Of a DNA stretch of 20,167 bases, positions 6,858 to 14,522 are shown in pieces (position 1 is the first letter of the stretch; every line of letters begins with the position of its first letter). Source of the stretch: Ruminococcus sp. (GTDB taxonomy: Bacteria; Bacillota_A; Clostridia; Oscillospirales; Ruminococcaceae). The notes beneath the pieces are model-generated. The model saw only the letters and a program-made list of their open reading frames with translations, did not search any database and was not told where the DNA came from. The stretch lies in assembly GCA_017418765.1 (NCBI GenBank), contig JAFOMV010000031.1, positions 1 to 20,167 on the forward strand, in the 5' to 3' direction. A program made the translations under genes and the position numbers.

Positions 6858-8042
6858 ATGAGTAGAATATTCTTTACATCGGAATCTGTCACAGAGGGAC
6901 ATCCCGATAAGATATGTGACCAGATATCAGATGCTGTCCTTGATGCGATACTCGAACAGGACAAGATGGGCAGAGTTGCCTGTGAGACCTGCGTCACTAC
7001 AGGTATGATCATGTGTATGGGTGAGATCACCACAACCGCTGATATAGATATACCTAAGATCGCCCGTCAGGTTGTTGCAGATATCGGCTATGACCGTGCA
7101 AAGTACGGCTTCGACGCACATACCTGCGCTGTGCTTACAACTATAGATGAACAGTCACCTGATATTGCTATGGGTGTAAACGAAGCTTTCGAGTACAGAG
7201 AAGAAGATAACGAGTCTGACGGGCTTTCAAACGGTGCAGGCGATCAGGGTATCATGTTCGGTTATGCCTGCAATGAAACTCCCGAGCTTATGCCTCTGCC
7301 TATCTCTCTTGCTCACAAGCTTGCCCTCAGACTTACGGAAGTACGCAAGGACGGCACTCTCCGTTACCTCCGTCCTGACGGAAAGTCACAGGTAACTGTT
7401 GAATATGACAACGGCAAGCCGGTAAGAGTTGACGCTGTTGTTGTATCATCACAGCATTCTGCTGATGTGTCGCTTGAACAGGTACGCAAGGACATCAGAG
7501 AGCTTGTTATTGATAAGGTCATCCCTGCTGAGCTTATGGATAAGGATACAAAGTTCTTCATCAATCCTACAGGACGTTTCGTTGTAGGCGGACCTCAGGG
7601 CGACAGCGGACTTACTGGACGTAAGATAATCGTTGATACATACGGCGGATACTCACGTCACGGCGGCGGAGCATTCAGCGGAAAGGACCCGACGAAGGTT
7701 GACAGAAGCGCCGCTTATGCTGCAAGGTACATCGCTAAGAATATCGTTGCGGCAGGTCTTGCAGACAAGGCTGAGGTACAGCTTTCATATGCTATCGGCG
7801 TTGCTAAGCCTATCTCGATCCTCGTTGATACTTTTGGCACCGGCAAGGTGGATGAAGAAAAGCTCTCAGAGGCTGTTTCAAAGGTATTTGATCTCCGTCC
7901 TACAGCCATCATAGAAATGCTTGATCTCAGAAAGCCGCAGTACAGACAGCTGGCTGCATATGGTCACATGGGCCGTGAAGATCTGGGTGTTGCATGGGAA
8001 AAGACTGACCGTGTTGATGCTCTCAGAGCTGCACTTTCATAA
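6858..8042 (+). CDS. metK: S-adenosylmethionine synthetase
   Basis: Makes S-adenosylmethionine from methionine and ATP in the cytoplasm, as a homotetramer in this family. The 394-residue length is normal. Signatures are [20 protein letters not shown] at the N-terminus, [16 protein letters not shown] (the ATP-binding GAGDQG motif), [21 protein letters not shown], and [19 protein letters not shown] (phosphate-binding lysine loop). The start at 6858 has AGGAGG (6846-6851) before it; the longer open frame runs through the riboswitch and is not coding. Regulation is by the SAM-I riboswitch just upstream. A small unknown gene follows 12 bases after the stop and is likely co-transcribed. Confidence 0.98.
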   Translation: MSRIFFTSESVTEGHPDKICDQISDAVLDAILEQDKMGRVACETCVTTGMIMCMGEITTTADIDIPKIARQVVADIGYDRAKYGFDAHTCAVLTTIDEQSPDIAMGVNEAFEYREEDNESDGLSNGAGDQGIMFGYACNETPELMPLPISLAHKLALRLTEVRKDGTLRYLRPDGKSQVTVEYDNGKPVRVDAVVVSSQHSADVSLEQVRKDIRELVIDKVIPAELMDKDTKFFINPTGRFVVGGPQGDSGLTGRKIIVDTYGGYSRHGGGAFSGKDPTKVDRSAAYAARYIAKNIVAAGLADKAEVQLSYAIGVAKPISILVDTFGTGKVDEEKLSEAVSKVFDLRPTAIIEMLDLRKPQYRQLAAYGHMGREDLGVAWEKTDRVDALRAALS

Positions 8043-8054
8043 GGAGATATTAAT

Positions 8055-8474
8055 ATGGATAAGCTTAAAAACTATGCGAATATCAGGTTCACTAATGCAG
8101 TGCTGATAGATATTTTCAGCCATTATGCCGATAATTCCGCTATGGCAGAATTTGTTTCTGCTGACGGTTCGGTGGACATCACTTTCAGGATAAAGCCGCC
8201 TGTAGAACCCCCTAAAAACAGTGAACAGGTGCTCAGCCTTATGTTCGCATTGTTTGAGAGCAACGCAGAAAGTGCTATGGGCAGGACGTATATGGCTCAT
8301 CAGAAGGATATCCTTCGTGAAACAGTATTGAGACTTTCTCATGTGATAGAAAGTTTCAGCGATATAAAGATGTCCATACATACTTCTGTACCTGCTTCCG
8401 GTGATACGGATAAGGAAATAGAATCACACACCGAGTTTACACTGACAAGAAGCAGGACATCCCATAAAATATAA
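8055..8474 (+). CDS. hypothetical protein co-transcribed with metK
   Basis: A 139-residue protein that I do not recognise. It starts at an ATG with AAGGAGA before it, 12 bases after metK, and ends ahead of a strong terminator, so it shares the metK transcript and the SAM riboswitch. It begins MDKLKNYANIRFTNAVLIDI and has no signal peptide, membrane helix or metal motif. The middle (about 60-105) looks helical, and the tail is polar and rich in Ser/Thr. Two short beta-like stretches (SVDITFRIKPP and IKMSIHTSV) suggest a small alpha/beta cytoplasmic protein. A role connected with methyl metabolism is only a guess from position. Confidence 0.8.
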   Translation: MDKLKNYANIRFTNAVLIDIFSHYADNSAMAEFVSADGSVDITFRIKPPVEPPKNSEQVLSLMFALFESNAESAMGRTYMAHQKDILRETVLRLSHVIESFSDIKMSIHTSVPASGDTDKEIESHTEFTLTRSRTSHKI

Positions 8475-8501
8475 AGTAAGGAGCTTTGTGCTCATCGAAA
8501 A

Positions 8502-8525
8502 CTGTCTGTGTATAATAACAGACAG
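8502..8525 (+). repeat. perfect inverted repeat in the 3' region of the metK operon
   Basis: CTGTCTGT (8502-8509) and ACAGACAG (8518-8525) form an 8-base stem whose loop contains TATAAT. It lies 9 bases ahead of the operon terminator. It may simply be RNA structure, or an operator around a weak promoter for the next gene; no good -35 is seen. Confidence 0.45.
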
Positions 8526-8534
8526 CAGTCAGGT

Positions 8535-8568
8535 AAAGCCTGCCGTTTTTATGCGGCAGGCTTTGTGT
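8535..8568 (+). terminator. terminator of the metK operon
   Basis: AAAGCCTGCCG (8535-8545) pairs perfectly with CGGCAGGCTTT (8554-8564), with an 8-base loop, and the T-rich side continues TTTGTGT. This is a strong intrinsic terminator. Confidence 0.85.
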
Positions 8569-8678
8569 ACTTTATGCGGAAGTATACATATAGTTGAAAT
8601 TTGAACTAATATTACAGTTTGAGGCAAAACCGTCAGGTGGTCTTTGTGCGGTGTTGCTTTAAGTAAGGAGTGCCCCCT

Positions 8679-9770
8679 ATGAAAGCTATCAGCCGATTGC
8701 TTGAAAAGCTGGATGCTGTTTTCAGCGCTGACGAACTGCCTTTCCACAAAAAAAGGGCAGAAAATCATTTTACAGCAGAACAAACGAGGGAACCTGTCAG
8801 CTTCAAAGGATTCTGGACAGAAAATTTCAGCCGAAAGGCCATAAAAGAAAAAATAGAGATCTGTCGTGAGAACTACAGCGGCAGCAGTGAAGCAGCAAGA
8901 AAAAACAGAAGGCTTGCTTCGTTCAAAGGGATACTTGTGTTTATCGCTTTTCTTCTCGGATTGCTTTCATCCATGATATCTCAGTATTACTTCATAAATA
9001 ACAGCGAAAAATATGACGGGCGCACCGCATTATCACATATACTTGACATAGGCATGAATGTGAAAGCTATGAATGATACTGTCGGTGATATACGAACCGC
9101 TGCCGAGGCTGATATACGTGAAAAAAACAAGGGGAAGCATATCCCGGACCATATTGTGGAAGTGCCGTTTTATTCTCAGAAGGACTATCCTACAGGCTGT
9201 GAACTTGTCAGCGCTTCGATGCTTCTTTCTTACTATGGGATAGACCTTGCGGCTGATGAGTTCATAAAGGAAGGCTATATCGAGACAAAGAAGGTCTATC
9301 TTGACGGATACGGCGATCCATACGGCCCTGATCCGGATATGTACTTTATAGGTGACCCGCTTGAGGATGATGGTTACGGATGCTACAGCGGCGCAATGAT
9401 CTCTGCTTTTAAGAAGATATTGCCGCAAAATGAGTATGAGGTAGTTGATCTGAAAGGTTGGAGCGTGGACGAGATATGCAGAAAGTACATAGATAATGAT
9501 ATACCTGTCCTTTTCTGGGGAAGTCTGAATATGGATGCTGCTTATTTCGACGAAGTAAACCAGTGGTTCATAGAGGAAGGGGAGCGAAAGGGAGAAAAGT
9601 TCAAATGGCTTTCCAACGAGCACTGCATGGTACTTGTAGGACATGATGAAAGCTTTTACTACTTTAATGATCCCTCAGCAGATAAGCCCGGAACAGTCTT
9701 CGGCAGGCCGCTGGTCGAAGTGCGCTATGCCGAAATGGGGAGACAGGCAGTTGCGATCGTCAAAAAATGA
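8679..9770 (+). CDS. membrane-anchored C39-like (papain-fold) peptidase-family protein
   Basis: A 363-residue protein. The first 80 residues are polar and basic, probably cytoplasmic. One hydrophobic helix (about 84-105) follows, then a short linker and a papain-fold domain of the Peptidase_C39_2 type from about 157. The putative nucleophile is Cys174 in SQKDYPTGCELVSASMLLSY; the His is 315 in NEHCMVLVGHD and the Asn/Asp partner is in YYFNDPSADK (330-331). These are the expected Cys-His-Asp positions, so it may be an active cysteine peptidase, probably facing outside. The start at 8679 is chosen over the in-frame GTG at 8670 because TAAGGAG (8664-8670) lies 8 bases before it. It is not linked to an ABC transporter, so it is not a classical bacteriocin-processing exporter. 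Its substrate is unknown. Confidence 0.85.
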   Translation: MKAISRLLEKLDAVFSADELPFHKKRAENHFTAEQTREPVSFKGFWTENFSRKAIKEKIEICRENYSGSSEAARKNRRLASFKGILVFIAFLLGLLSSMISQYYFINNSEKYDGRTALSHILDIGMNVKAMNDTVGDIRTAAEADIREKNKGKHIPDHIVEVPFYSQKDYPTGCELVSASMLLSYYGIDLAADEFIKEGYIETKKVYLDGYGDPYGPDPDMYFIGDPLEDDGYGCYSGAMISAFKKILPQNEYEVVDLKGWSVDEICRKYIDNDIPVLFWGSLNMDAAYFDEVNQWFIEEGERKGEKFKWLSNEHCMVLVGHDESFYYFNDPSADKPGTVFGRPLVEVRYAEMGRQAVAIVKK

Positions 9771-9786
9771 TCATCCTCAGAATAAT

Positions 9787-9830
9787 TACAGTCAGCATCG
9801 CATAAATCACGCATATGACTGTATGCAGTG
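9787..9830. terminator. possible bidirectional terminator between convergent genes
   Basis: TACAGTCA (9787-9794) and TGACTGTA (9816-9823) are a perfect 8-base inverted repeat. An alternative hairpin, CACGCATA with TATGC-GTG (9808-9830), overlaps it. It lies in the 63-base gap between the C39-like gene and the convergent radC gene. No strong T run. Confidence 0.4.
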
Positions 9831-9833
9831 CTG

Positions 9834-10526
9834 TTATATGATGGTGTAGCCTGAAATAGGCTGCTGATCGAGTGCCGGGCATACTCCTGATCCACGCATG
9901 GAGTATGCTCCGTTTTTGCTTATTATTATATGGTCTGCCATTGCCGTTCCCAGTTTGCTGAGAACGGCTGCTATATTTTGCGTAGCATTTATATCTGCTG
10001 CTGACGGTTCGGGAAGTCCCTGCGGATGACAATGGGCTATAAAAAGAAATACTGCATCGGTCCTTATTATAAAGTCGGCGATATCCCTGTAAAGAAGCGA
10101 AAGTGTATCGCTGTTTCCATATGCGGCGGTCTCACTGGCTGTTATGCGGAAGCGGCGGTCAGTGGACACAAGTACCATCCTCTCCTCCGAGACACCTGTG
10201 AATACACCCGAAAAATACAGCTTTGCATTGCTTGAAGTGTTAAGCCTTAGCACATGATTGGATTCGGATGAGTAAACGGCTGAAAGTCTTGATATAAGGC
10301 GGAAAATTACGGCTGCATCTGTACGGAAGCCGCTGTTTATCAGCAATTTCGGATCTGAATCTATCACGGCACTGAAGCTTCCGTATACCGAAAGCAGCCT
10401 GTCTGCGGCAGCTTCAGGATCATTATTACCGCAATAACTGAGTATAAGCGCAAGGTATTCTCTGTCGGACAGAGAGCCTCCGCCATTGTTGACGAATTTA
10501 TCTATATATGGATGCTTGTTCTTCAT
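9834..10526 (-). CDS. radC: RadC-family JAMM-motif protein
   Basis: A 230-residue protein. The N-terminal region (about 10-85) is the helical UPF0758/RadC head with a helix-hairpin-helix-like part. The C-terminal domain has the metal-binding JAMM motif H165-C-H167-(x7)-S175-x2-D178 within FIAHCHPQGLPEPSAADINA. RadC-like proteins have the fold of JAB metallopeptidases; their biochemical role is unsettled and the old DNA-repair name is doubtful. It begins 7 bases after the stop of a degenerate paralogue of almost identical length, so it is the second gene of a tandem duplicate. Its ribosome binding site is weak (GGAAGG, ten bases away), so translation may once have been coupled to the upstream copy. 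The head is divergent from typical RadC. Confidence 0.85.
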   Translation of the reverse strand: MKNKHPYIDKFVNNGGGSLSDREYLALILSYCGNNDPEAAADRLLSVYGSFSAVIDSDPKLLINSGFRTDAAVIFRLISRLSAVYSSESNHVLRLNTSSNAKLYFSGVFTGVSEERMVLVSTDRRFRITASETAAYGNSDTLSLLYRDIADFIIRTDAVFLFIAHCHPQGLPEPSAADINATQNIAAVLSKLGTAMADHIIISKNGAYSMRGSGVCPALDQQPISGYTII

Positions 10527-10532
10527 ATTCTT

Positions 10533-11222
10533 CTACCTTCCGAAGCTGAATGCAGCCTTTTCACGCATGGAAAAACTGCCGCTGATTCCGCATACCACGC
10601 AGTCTATCAGTTCTATGCCCAGCGGTACTGACAGTTCTTAGAACAGATGGGTGATCGCCATATCCGACGGCATAGGCGTGCTTTGAGCATAAGGACGATA
10701 AAGTCCGATCATCATGCGGTATGTATTATGAGTTATGAGCAATTCGGCAAGTTCACGCTGAGATATCGAATTATCAGCAACATCGCTATAGGGAAGGCAA
10801 ATAGTGTTCATCAGAGACATTGACGGCGATACTGTTGTTATACAGCAAAGCTAGGTATCTGAGCCTCGGAAATAATCCTCAAACATGGCTTTTATATCTG
10901 AAACGGAACTGAGAACGGTGTTTTCACAGCTATGGGCAAGATACCGCAGTATACCCTCATGAAGAATCTTAATGAACAACGCAGAGCCTGAGCCGATGCC
11001 TTTTACTTTTTCAAGTTCTGATACAGGAAGACCGAGGACTTTGCTGAGTGAGCCGTTAGCCGATATAAGATCATGAGCTGTATCATTTGTATTTACTACG
11101 GGACGGGTGTAGTAAAGTGCGATCTCAAGCAGTTCATGGTCGTACATGAATTCGGCGGGATAATTGAGAAAACGCTGTTTCATACGCTGTCTGTGTCCGC
11201 TGTGGATATGCTTTTCAGCCAT
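10533..11222 (-). pseudogene. RadC-family pseudogene with two in-frame stops
   Basis: One continuous frame of 230 codons including the final stop (229 residues if read through), matching the 230-residue neighbour. It is broken by TAG at codon 124 (10851-10853) and TAA at codon 195 (10638-10640). The head begins MAEKHIHSGHRQRMKQRFL with a KVKGIGSGSA helix-hairpin-helix, typical of RadC. After the first stop the frame still reads like the C-terminal domain, and after the second it ends with LGIELIDCVVCGISGSFSMREKA, the normal RadC tail. Aligned to the neighbour without gaps, the two JAMM histidines fall on Leu and Arg (GLYRPYA), so it lacks the active site even if read through. A good GGAGG (11230-11234) and promoter remain, so a 123-residue head may still be made. 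Confidence 0.85.
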
Positions 11223-11297
11223 GTGAACACCTCCTTTTACATTAGGTTTGACCGGGAAATAGAATTAGAAGCCATACTTGAAATACTCTTTGATTAA

Positions 11298-11326
11298 ATT
11301 ATACACAACTATCAACAAATAATCAA
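11298..11326 (-). promoter_or_regulatory. promoter of the RadC-like pair
   Basis: On the minus strand TTGATT (11321-11326), 17 bases, TATAAT (11298-11303), about 75 bases before the ATG of the first RadC-like gene. It is divergent from the CE12 promoter. Confidence 0.65.
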
Positions 11327-11426
11327 TAATATTATGTGAATTTTATTTGATAAGTTGCTTTTAAGCTAAGGACGTTTTTTTAATGGGTTTAAATAATAGG
11401 CTGCCAAAATCGCGCTTTTAAAAATT

Positions 11427-11457
11427 TAGCACAAAAAGTAATGAATATAGTACAAAA
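11427..11457 (+). promoter_or_regulatory. direct repeat upstream of the CE12 promoter
   Basis: TAGCACAAAA (11427-11436) and TAGTACAAAA (11448-11457) are 21 bases apart, two helical turns, and end 16 bases before the -35 box. This spacing would suit an activator binding one face of the DNA. The region is AT-rich, so chance is possible. Nothing else was seen in the rest of the gap from 11304 to 11473. Confidence 0.35.
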
Positions 11458-11473
11458 TATCATATATAACATA

Positions 11474-11502
11474 TTGACATTTTAAGTTTCTAATGGTATA
11501 AT
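11474..11502 (+). promoter_or_regulatory. consensus promoter of the CE12-type esterase gene
   Basis: TTGACA (11474-11479), 17 bases, TATAAT (11497-11502): a perfect housekeeping promoter, with a leader of about 55 bases to the ATG at 11565 (AGGAGG at 11551). Confidence 0.85.
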
Positions 11503-11564
11503 TGTTAATAAGGATAATGTAAAATTATCGTTCATGGAGAAAATTTTAACAGGAGGGATAACCT

Positions 11565-14273
11565 ATGAGATCAAAAAAAATACTTAGCGGATTGACGTCG
11601 CTGGCACTTTCATTATCGGCATTTGCAGGTTTACCTGGTGCAGGTCTGTCTGTAAATGCAGCACAGGCTAACTGGAAATTCGATTTCGGCGGAAAAGGCG
11701 CTGCAAGCGGCTACACAGGCGTTTCAGCAGCAGATGGCTACAGTGCGGCAAAGGGCTATGGTTTCGGAGATACAAAATCCGTTGCCAATGTAAATGCAAA
11801 CGGCTCGGGCGCTCTCAGTGATGCTGTAAAATTCAACAATGGCAATGCAAAAAACACTTTCAATGTTGACCTGCCAAAGGGTCTGTACCAGGTAAAAGTC
11901 ATAACAGGCAATGCTCCACGTACTACCATAGTAATGGAGGGTATGCTCCAGATGATAAACCTGACGGGAAACAACGCTGTGGAGACAATACAGATCCCTG
12001 TTACCGACGGACAGCTCAATGTACAGGCTGTTGCAGGTATGTCAGGCAGAGAGTACTCGATATCTGCAATGGAGATCACACAGATCAACACTACAGGTGA
12101 GATGAAGCCGACTATCTGGATATGCGGCGATTCTACCGTATGCAACTACTATAATAGTGCTGATACTGCTCAGCACGGCTGGGGACAGTTCCTCGGCAAT
12201 AATGTTGATACCAAGACTTATGAGATAAGAAACCTTGCTGCCAGCGGTCAGTATGCGAAGGGCTTCGTTGATGCAGGTCAGTTCAAGCCTGTAGAATATT
12301 ATGGTAAAAAAGGCGATATCTATATAATCTCAATCGGTATAAACGACACTAACTATTCAAATTCCAAGGAGTACACCGCTACTGTTACGGATATGGTCAA
12401 GAAGGCAAAGGCTAAGGGCGTGACAGTTTACCTTGTAAAACAGCAGGGCAGAAGAAGTGACCTCCAGAAGAATCCTAAACTCAGCGGAAGATGGTTCGGC
12501 GGCGAACTTGATTCCATAGGCAAATCTGAAAACGTAAAGGTCTTCGATCTTTTCACTAAATGGCAGAATTTCGGTGTTTCCCTCGGATATGACAAAATGG
12601 GGGCCTACTATGCTATACAGGCAGGCGGCAAGGCTGATGATCTGCATCAGAGCAAAAAGGGCGCGCAGAAGCTTGCTGAGATCATGGGCGGTTTGCTGAA
12701 GGATGCAGGCGCATTTACAGCTGCGGCTGCTCCGACTCCGACTACCCAGGCAACAACTGCAAAGATCACTACTACCACAGTTACTACTACTATAGCAACA
12801 GTTCCGGCAGTACAGCCTGTAGTTACTGTCAGCGCAGCACCCGGTGCTGTTTCGTTCCCGGGTGATGCAAACTGCGATGGCAAGGTAAATCTCGGTGATG
12901 CTATCATCATTATGCAGTCTATCTCTAACCCAAGTAAGTATTCACTTACGGAACAGGGCAAGATAAACGGCGATGTCGCAGGAAACAGCGATGGTATAAC
13001 TGTTCTTGATGCTCAGTTCATACAGCGCTACTGTCTCGGACTTGCAGAACTCCCACCGGCAGTGTCTGTACCTGCTACACAGCCTGCACAGCCTCAGACA
13101 ACAAATGCTCCTCAGGAGACTACGGCTGAGAATCTTCCGTACATTTTCGCAATAGACCAGAAATGGGATCAGGGTACGGCTGAAACAGCAAATGAAGGAT
13201 TCACAAATCCAAAGGGTTACCTCAATCTTGACAATGTGACAGGAAGCAGTGTTGATTTCAGTGTGAATGTTCCGCAGGACGGAAACTATATGACACATAT
13301 CCGCTTTGCAAACGGTTCAGACAATGACCGCAAGATGAAGGTAGTTGTAAATGGAAATACCAATGATTACTGGGTACAGTCATTTACAGGAACAGGTTCG
13401 TGGACTGACTGGACTGAATTCGGCATCGTTCTTCCTCTCAAGGCAGGACAGAATACTATCAGATTTGAATCACTGACAACTGACGGCGGTCCTAACCTGG
13501 ATTACATCACTTTGACCCTGACAGATGAGCCGTTCGCTGTTCCTTATGAACCGGAACAGACTCCTCAGCAACAGCAGGGACCTGTTTCAGATAAGCCCAC
13601 TATCTATATTGCAGGCGATTCAACTGTACAGAGCTACAGTGCAAAGTACGCTCCTCAGCAGGGCTGGGGCTACTACCTCAAGGATTACTTCACGGATAAT
13701 GTATCGGTATCCAACCATTCTTTTGCAGGAAGAAGCTCAAAGAAGTTCTACAATGAGGGCAGATGGACCACAATCGAAAAGAGCCTCAAATCAGGCGATT
13801 ATGTAATGATACAGTTTGCTATCAACGACGCAGGCAAGCAGAATGCTGACAGATATGCACCTATAGGCGGCAATATCGACAATCCTAAGAAGGGCACATA
13901 CGAGTGGTATATGACAGAATTTATCAAGGGCGCAAAGAGCAAGGAGGCTACTCCTATACTTGTAACTACTACAATAAATATGAAGTCCTATTCAAACGGA
14001 AAGTTTGTCAACAACTATGGTGAGTACTGCAATGCCTGCAAGAAGATGGCAAAGAAGTATGATATACCATGCATAGACCTTAATACTCTTATGGTCAACC
14101 ACTATAATTCCATTGGCTACAATACAGCTAAGAGCTATCACCTTATGGGAGCAGTTTCAGGCTCAAAAGACGGAACACACTTCTGCGAGAAGGGTGCAAA
14201 GGCTATTGCGGGTCTTGTTGCAAAGGATGTAAAAACTCAGGATATTTACGGTCTTGCTCAGTACGTAAAATAA
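11565..14273 (+). CDS. secreted two-domain CE12-type acetylesterase with internal dockerin and CBM35-like module
   Basis: A 902-residue extracellular enzyme expected to remove acetyl groups from pectin (rhamnogalacturonan acetylesterase type). Order: signal peptide (1 to about 32); N-terminal beta-rich domain (about 35-176); first SGNH hydrolase (181-383) with Ser190 in GDSTV, GIND at 258-261 and D358/H361 in DDLH; Thr-rich linker; type I dockerin (about 432-496) with Ca loops DANCDGKVNLGD and DVAGNSDGITVLD; Pro/Gln/Thr linker; CBM35-like jelly roll (about 526-653); second SGNH hydrolase (678-902) with Ser686, GRSS block II (722-725), AIND (752-755) and D869/H872 in DGTH. The second catalytic domain is the more canonical CE12. 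The first has ASGQ where GRSS is expected. The dockerin in the middle, not at the end, implies attachment to a cellulosome-like scaffold or the cell surface. A terminator follows closely. Confidence 0.92.
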   Translation: MRSKKILSGLTSLALSLSAFAGLPGAGLSVNAAQANWKFDFGGKGAASGYTGVSAADGYSAAKGYGFGDTKSVANVNANGSGALSDAVKFNNGNAKNTFNVDLPKGLYQVKVITGNAPRTTIVMEGMLQMINLTGNNAVETIQIPVTDGQLNVQAVAGMSGREYSISAMEITQINTTGEMKPTIWICGDSTVCNYYNSADTAQHGWGQFLGNNVDTKTYEIRNLAASGQYAKGFVDAGQFKPVEYYGKKGDIYIISIGINDTNYSNSKEYTATVTDMVKKAKAKGVTVYLVKQQGRRSDLQKNPKLSGRWFGGELDSIGKSENVKVFDLFTKWQNFGVSLGYDKMGAYYAIQAGGKADDLHQSKKGAQKLAEIMGGLLKDAGAFTAAAAPTPTTQATTAKITTTTVTTTIATVPAVQPVVTVSAAPGAVSFPGDANCDGKVNLGDAIIIMQSISNPSKYSLTEQGKINGDVAGNSDGITVLDAQFIQRYCLGLAELPPAVSVPATQPAQPQTTNAPQETTAENLPYIFAIDQKWDQGTAETANEGFTNPKGYLNLDNVTGSSVDFSVNVPQDGNYMTHIRFANGSDNDRKMKVVVNGNTNDYWVQSFTGTGSWTDWTEFGIVLPLKAGQNTIRFESLTTDGGPNLDYITLTLTDEPFAVPYEPEQTPQQQQGPVSDKPTIYIAGDSTVQSYSAKYAPQQGWGYYLKDYFTDNVSVSNHSFAGRSSKKFYNEGRWTTIEKSLKSGDYVMIQFAINDAGKQNADRYAPIGGNIDNPKKGTYEWYMTEFIKGAKSKEATPILVTTTINMKSYSNGKFVNNYGEYCNACKKMAKKYDIPCIDLNTLMVNHYNSIGYNTAKSYHLMGAVSGSKDGTHFCEKGAKAIAGLVAKDVKTQDIYGLAQYVK

Positions 14274-14321
14274 ACTGATATCAGCTTTGACTGTATGAAC
14301 GGATAATACCGATAAGCTTTG

Positions 14322-14353
14322 CAGGGGCAGATTATATGTCTGCCCCTGTTTTT
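14322..14353 (+). terminator. terminator of the CE12-type esterase gene
   Basis: CAGGGGCAGA (14322-14331) pairs perfectly with TCTGCCCCTG (14339-14348), followed by five T. This is a strong intrinsic terminator, though the GCAGGGGC core also resembles the palindromic repeats near 16274 and 19986. Confidence 0.85.
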
Positions 14354-14368
14354 CATTATGCGATATGG

Positions 14369-14397
14369 TAGAAAAATACATATTTTCATTGTATAAT
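14369..14397 (+). promoter_or_regulatory. promoter of the CE2-type esterase gene
   Basis: TAGAAA (14369-14374), 17 bases, TATAAT (14392-14397). The mRNA has a leader of about 120 bases with a modest CCGA/TCGG hairpin near 14437-14452. Confidence 0.6.
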
Positions 14398-14522
14398 TAA
14401 TGTGTACTCAATAATCGACTTACTGCAATTATCGCACCGATTTTTGTTCGGGGAGCGCAAATTCTTAGTTGTTTAGCAGACATTAATTAATCAATAAGAA
14501 AGTTATTTGAGGAGAGATAAGC

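Noticed and set aside
8488..8604. A 38-codon GTG-started frame after TAAGGAG downstream of the metK operon
   Set aside because: It would have to be read through the hairpin and terminator and shows no recognisable protein.
10533..11222. Stop-codon recoding (selenocysteine or pyrrolysine) in the RadC-like frame
   Set aside because: The two stops are TAG and TAA, not TGA. No SECIS-like hairpin is obvious, and the active-site histidines are also lost, so decay is the simpler reading.
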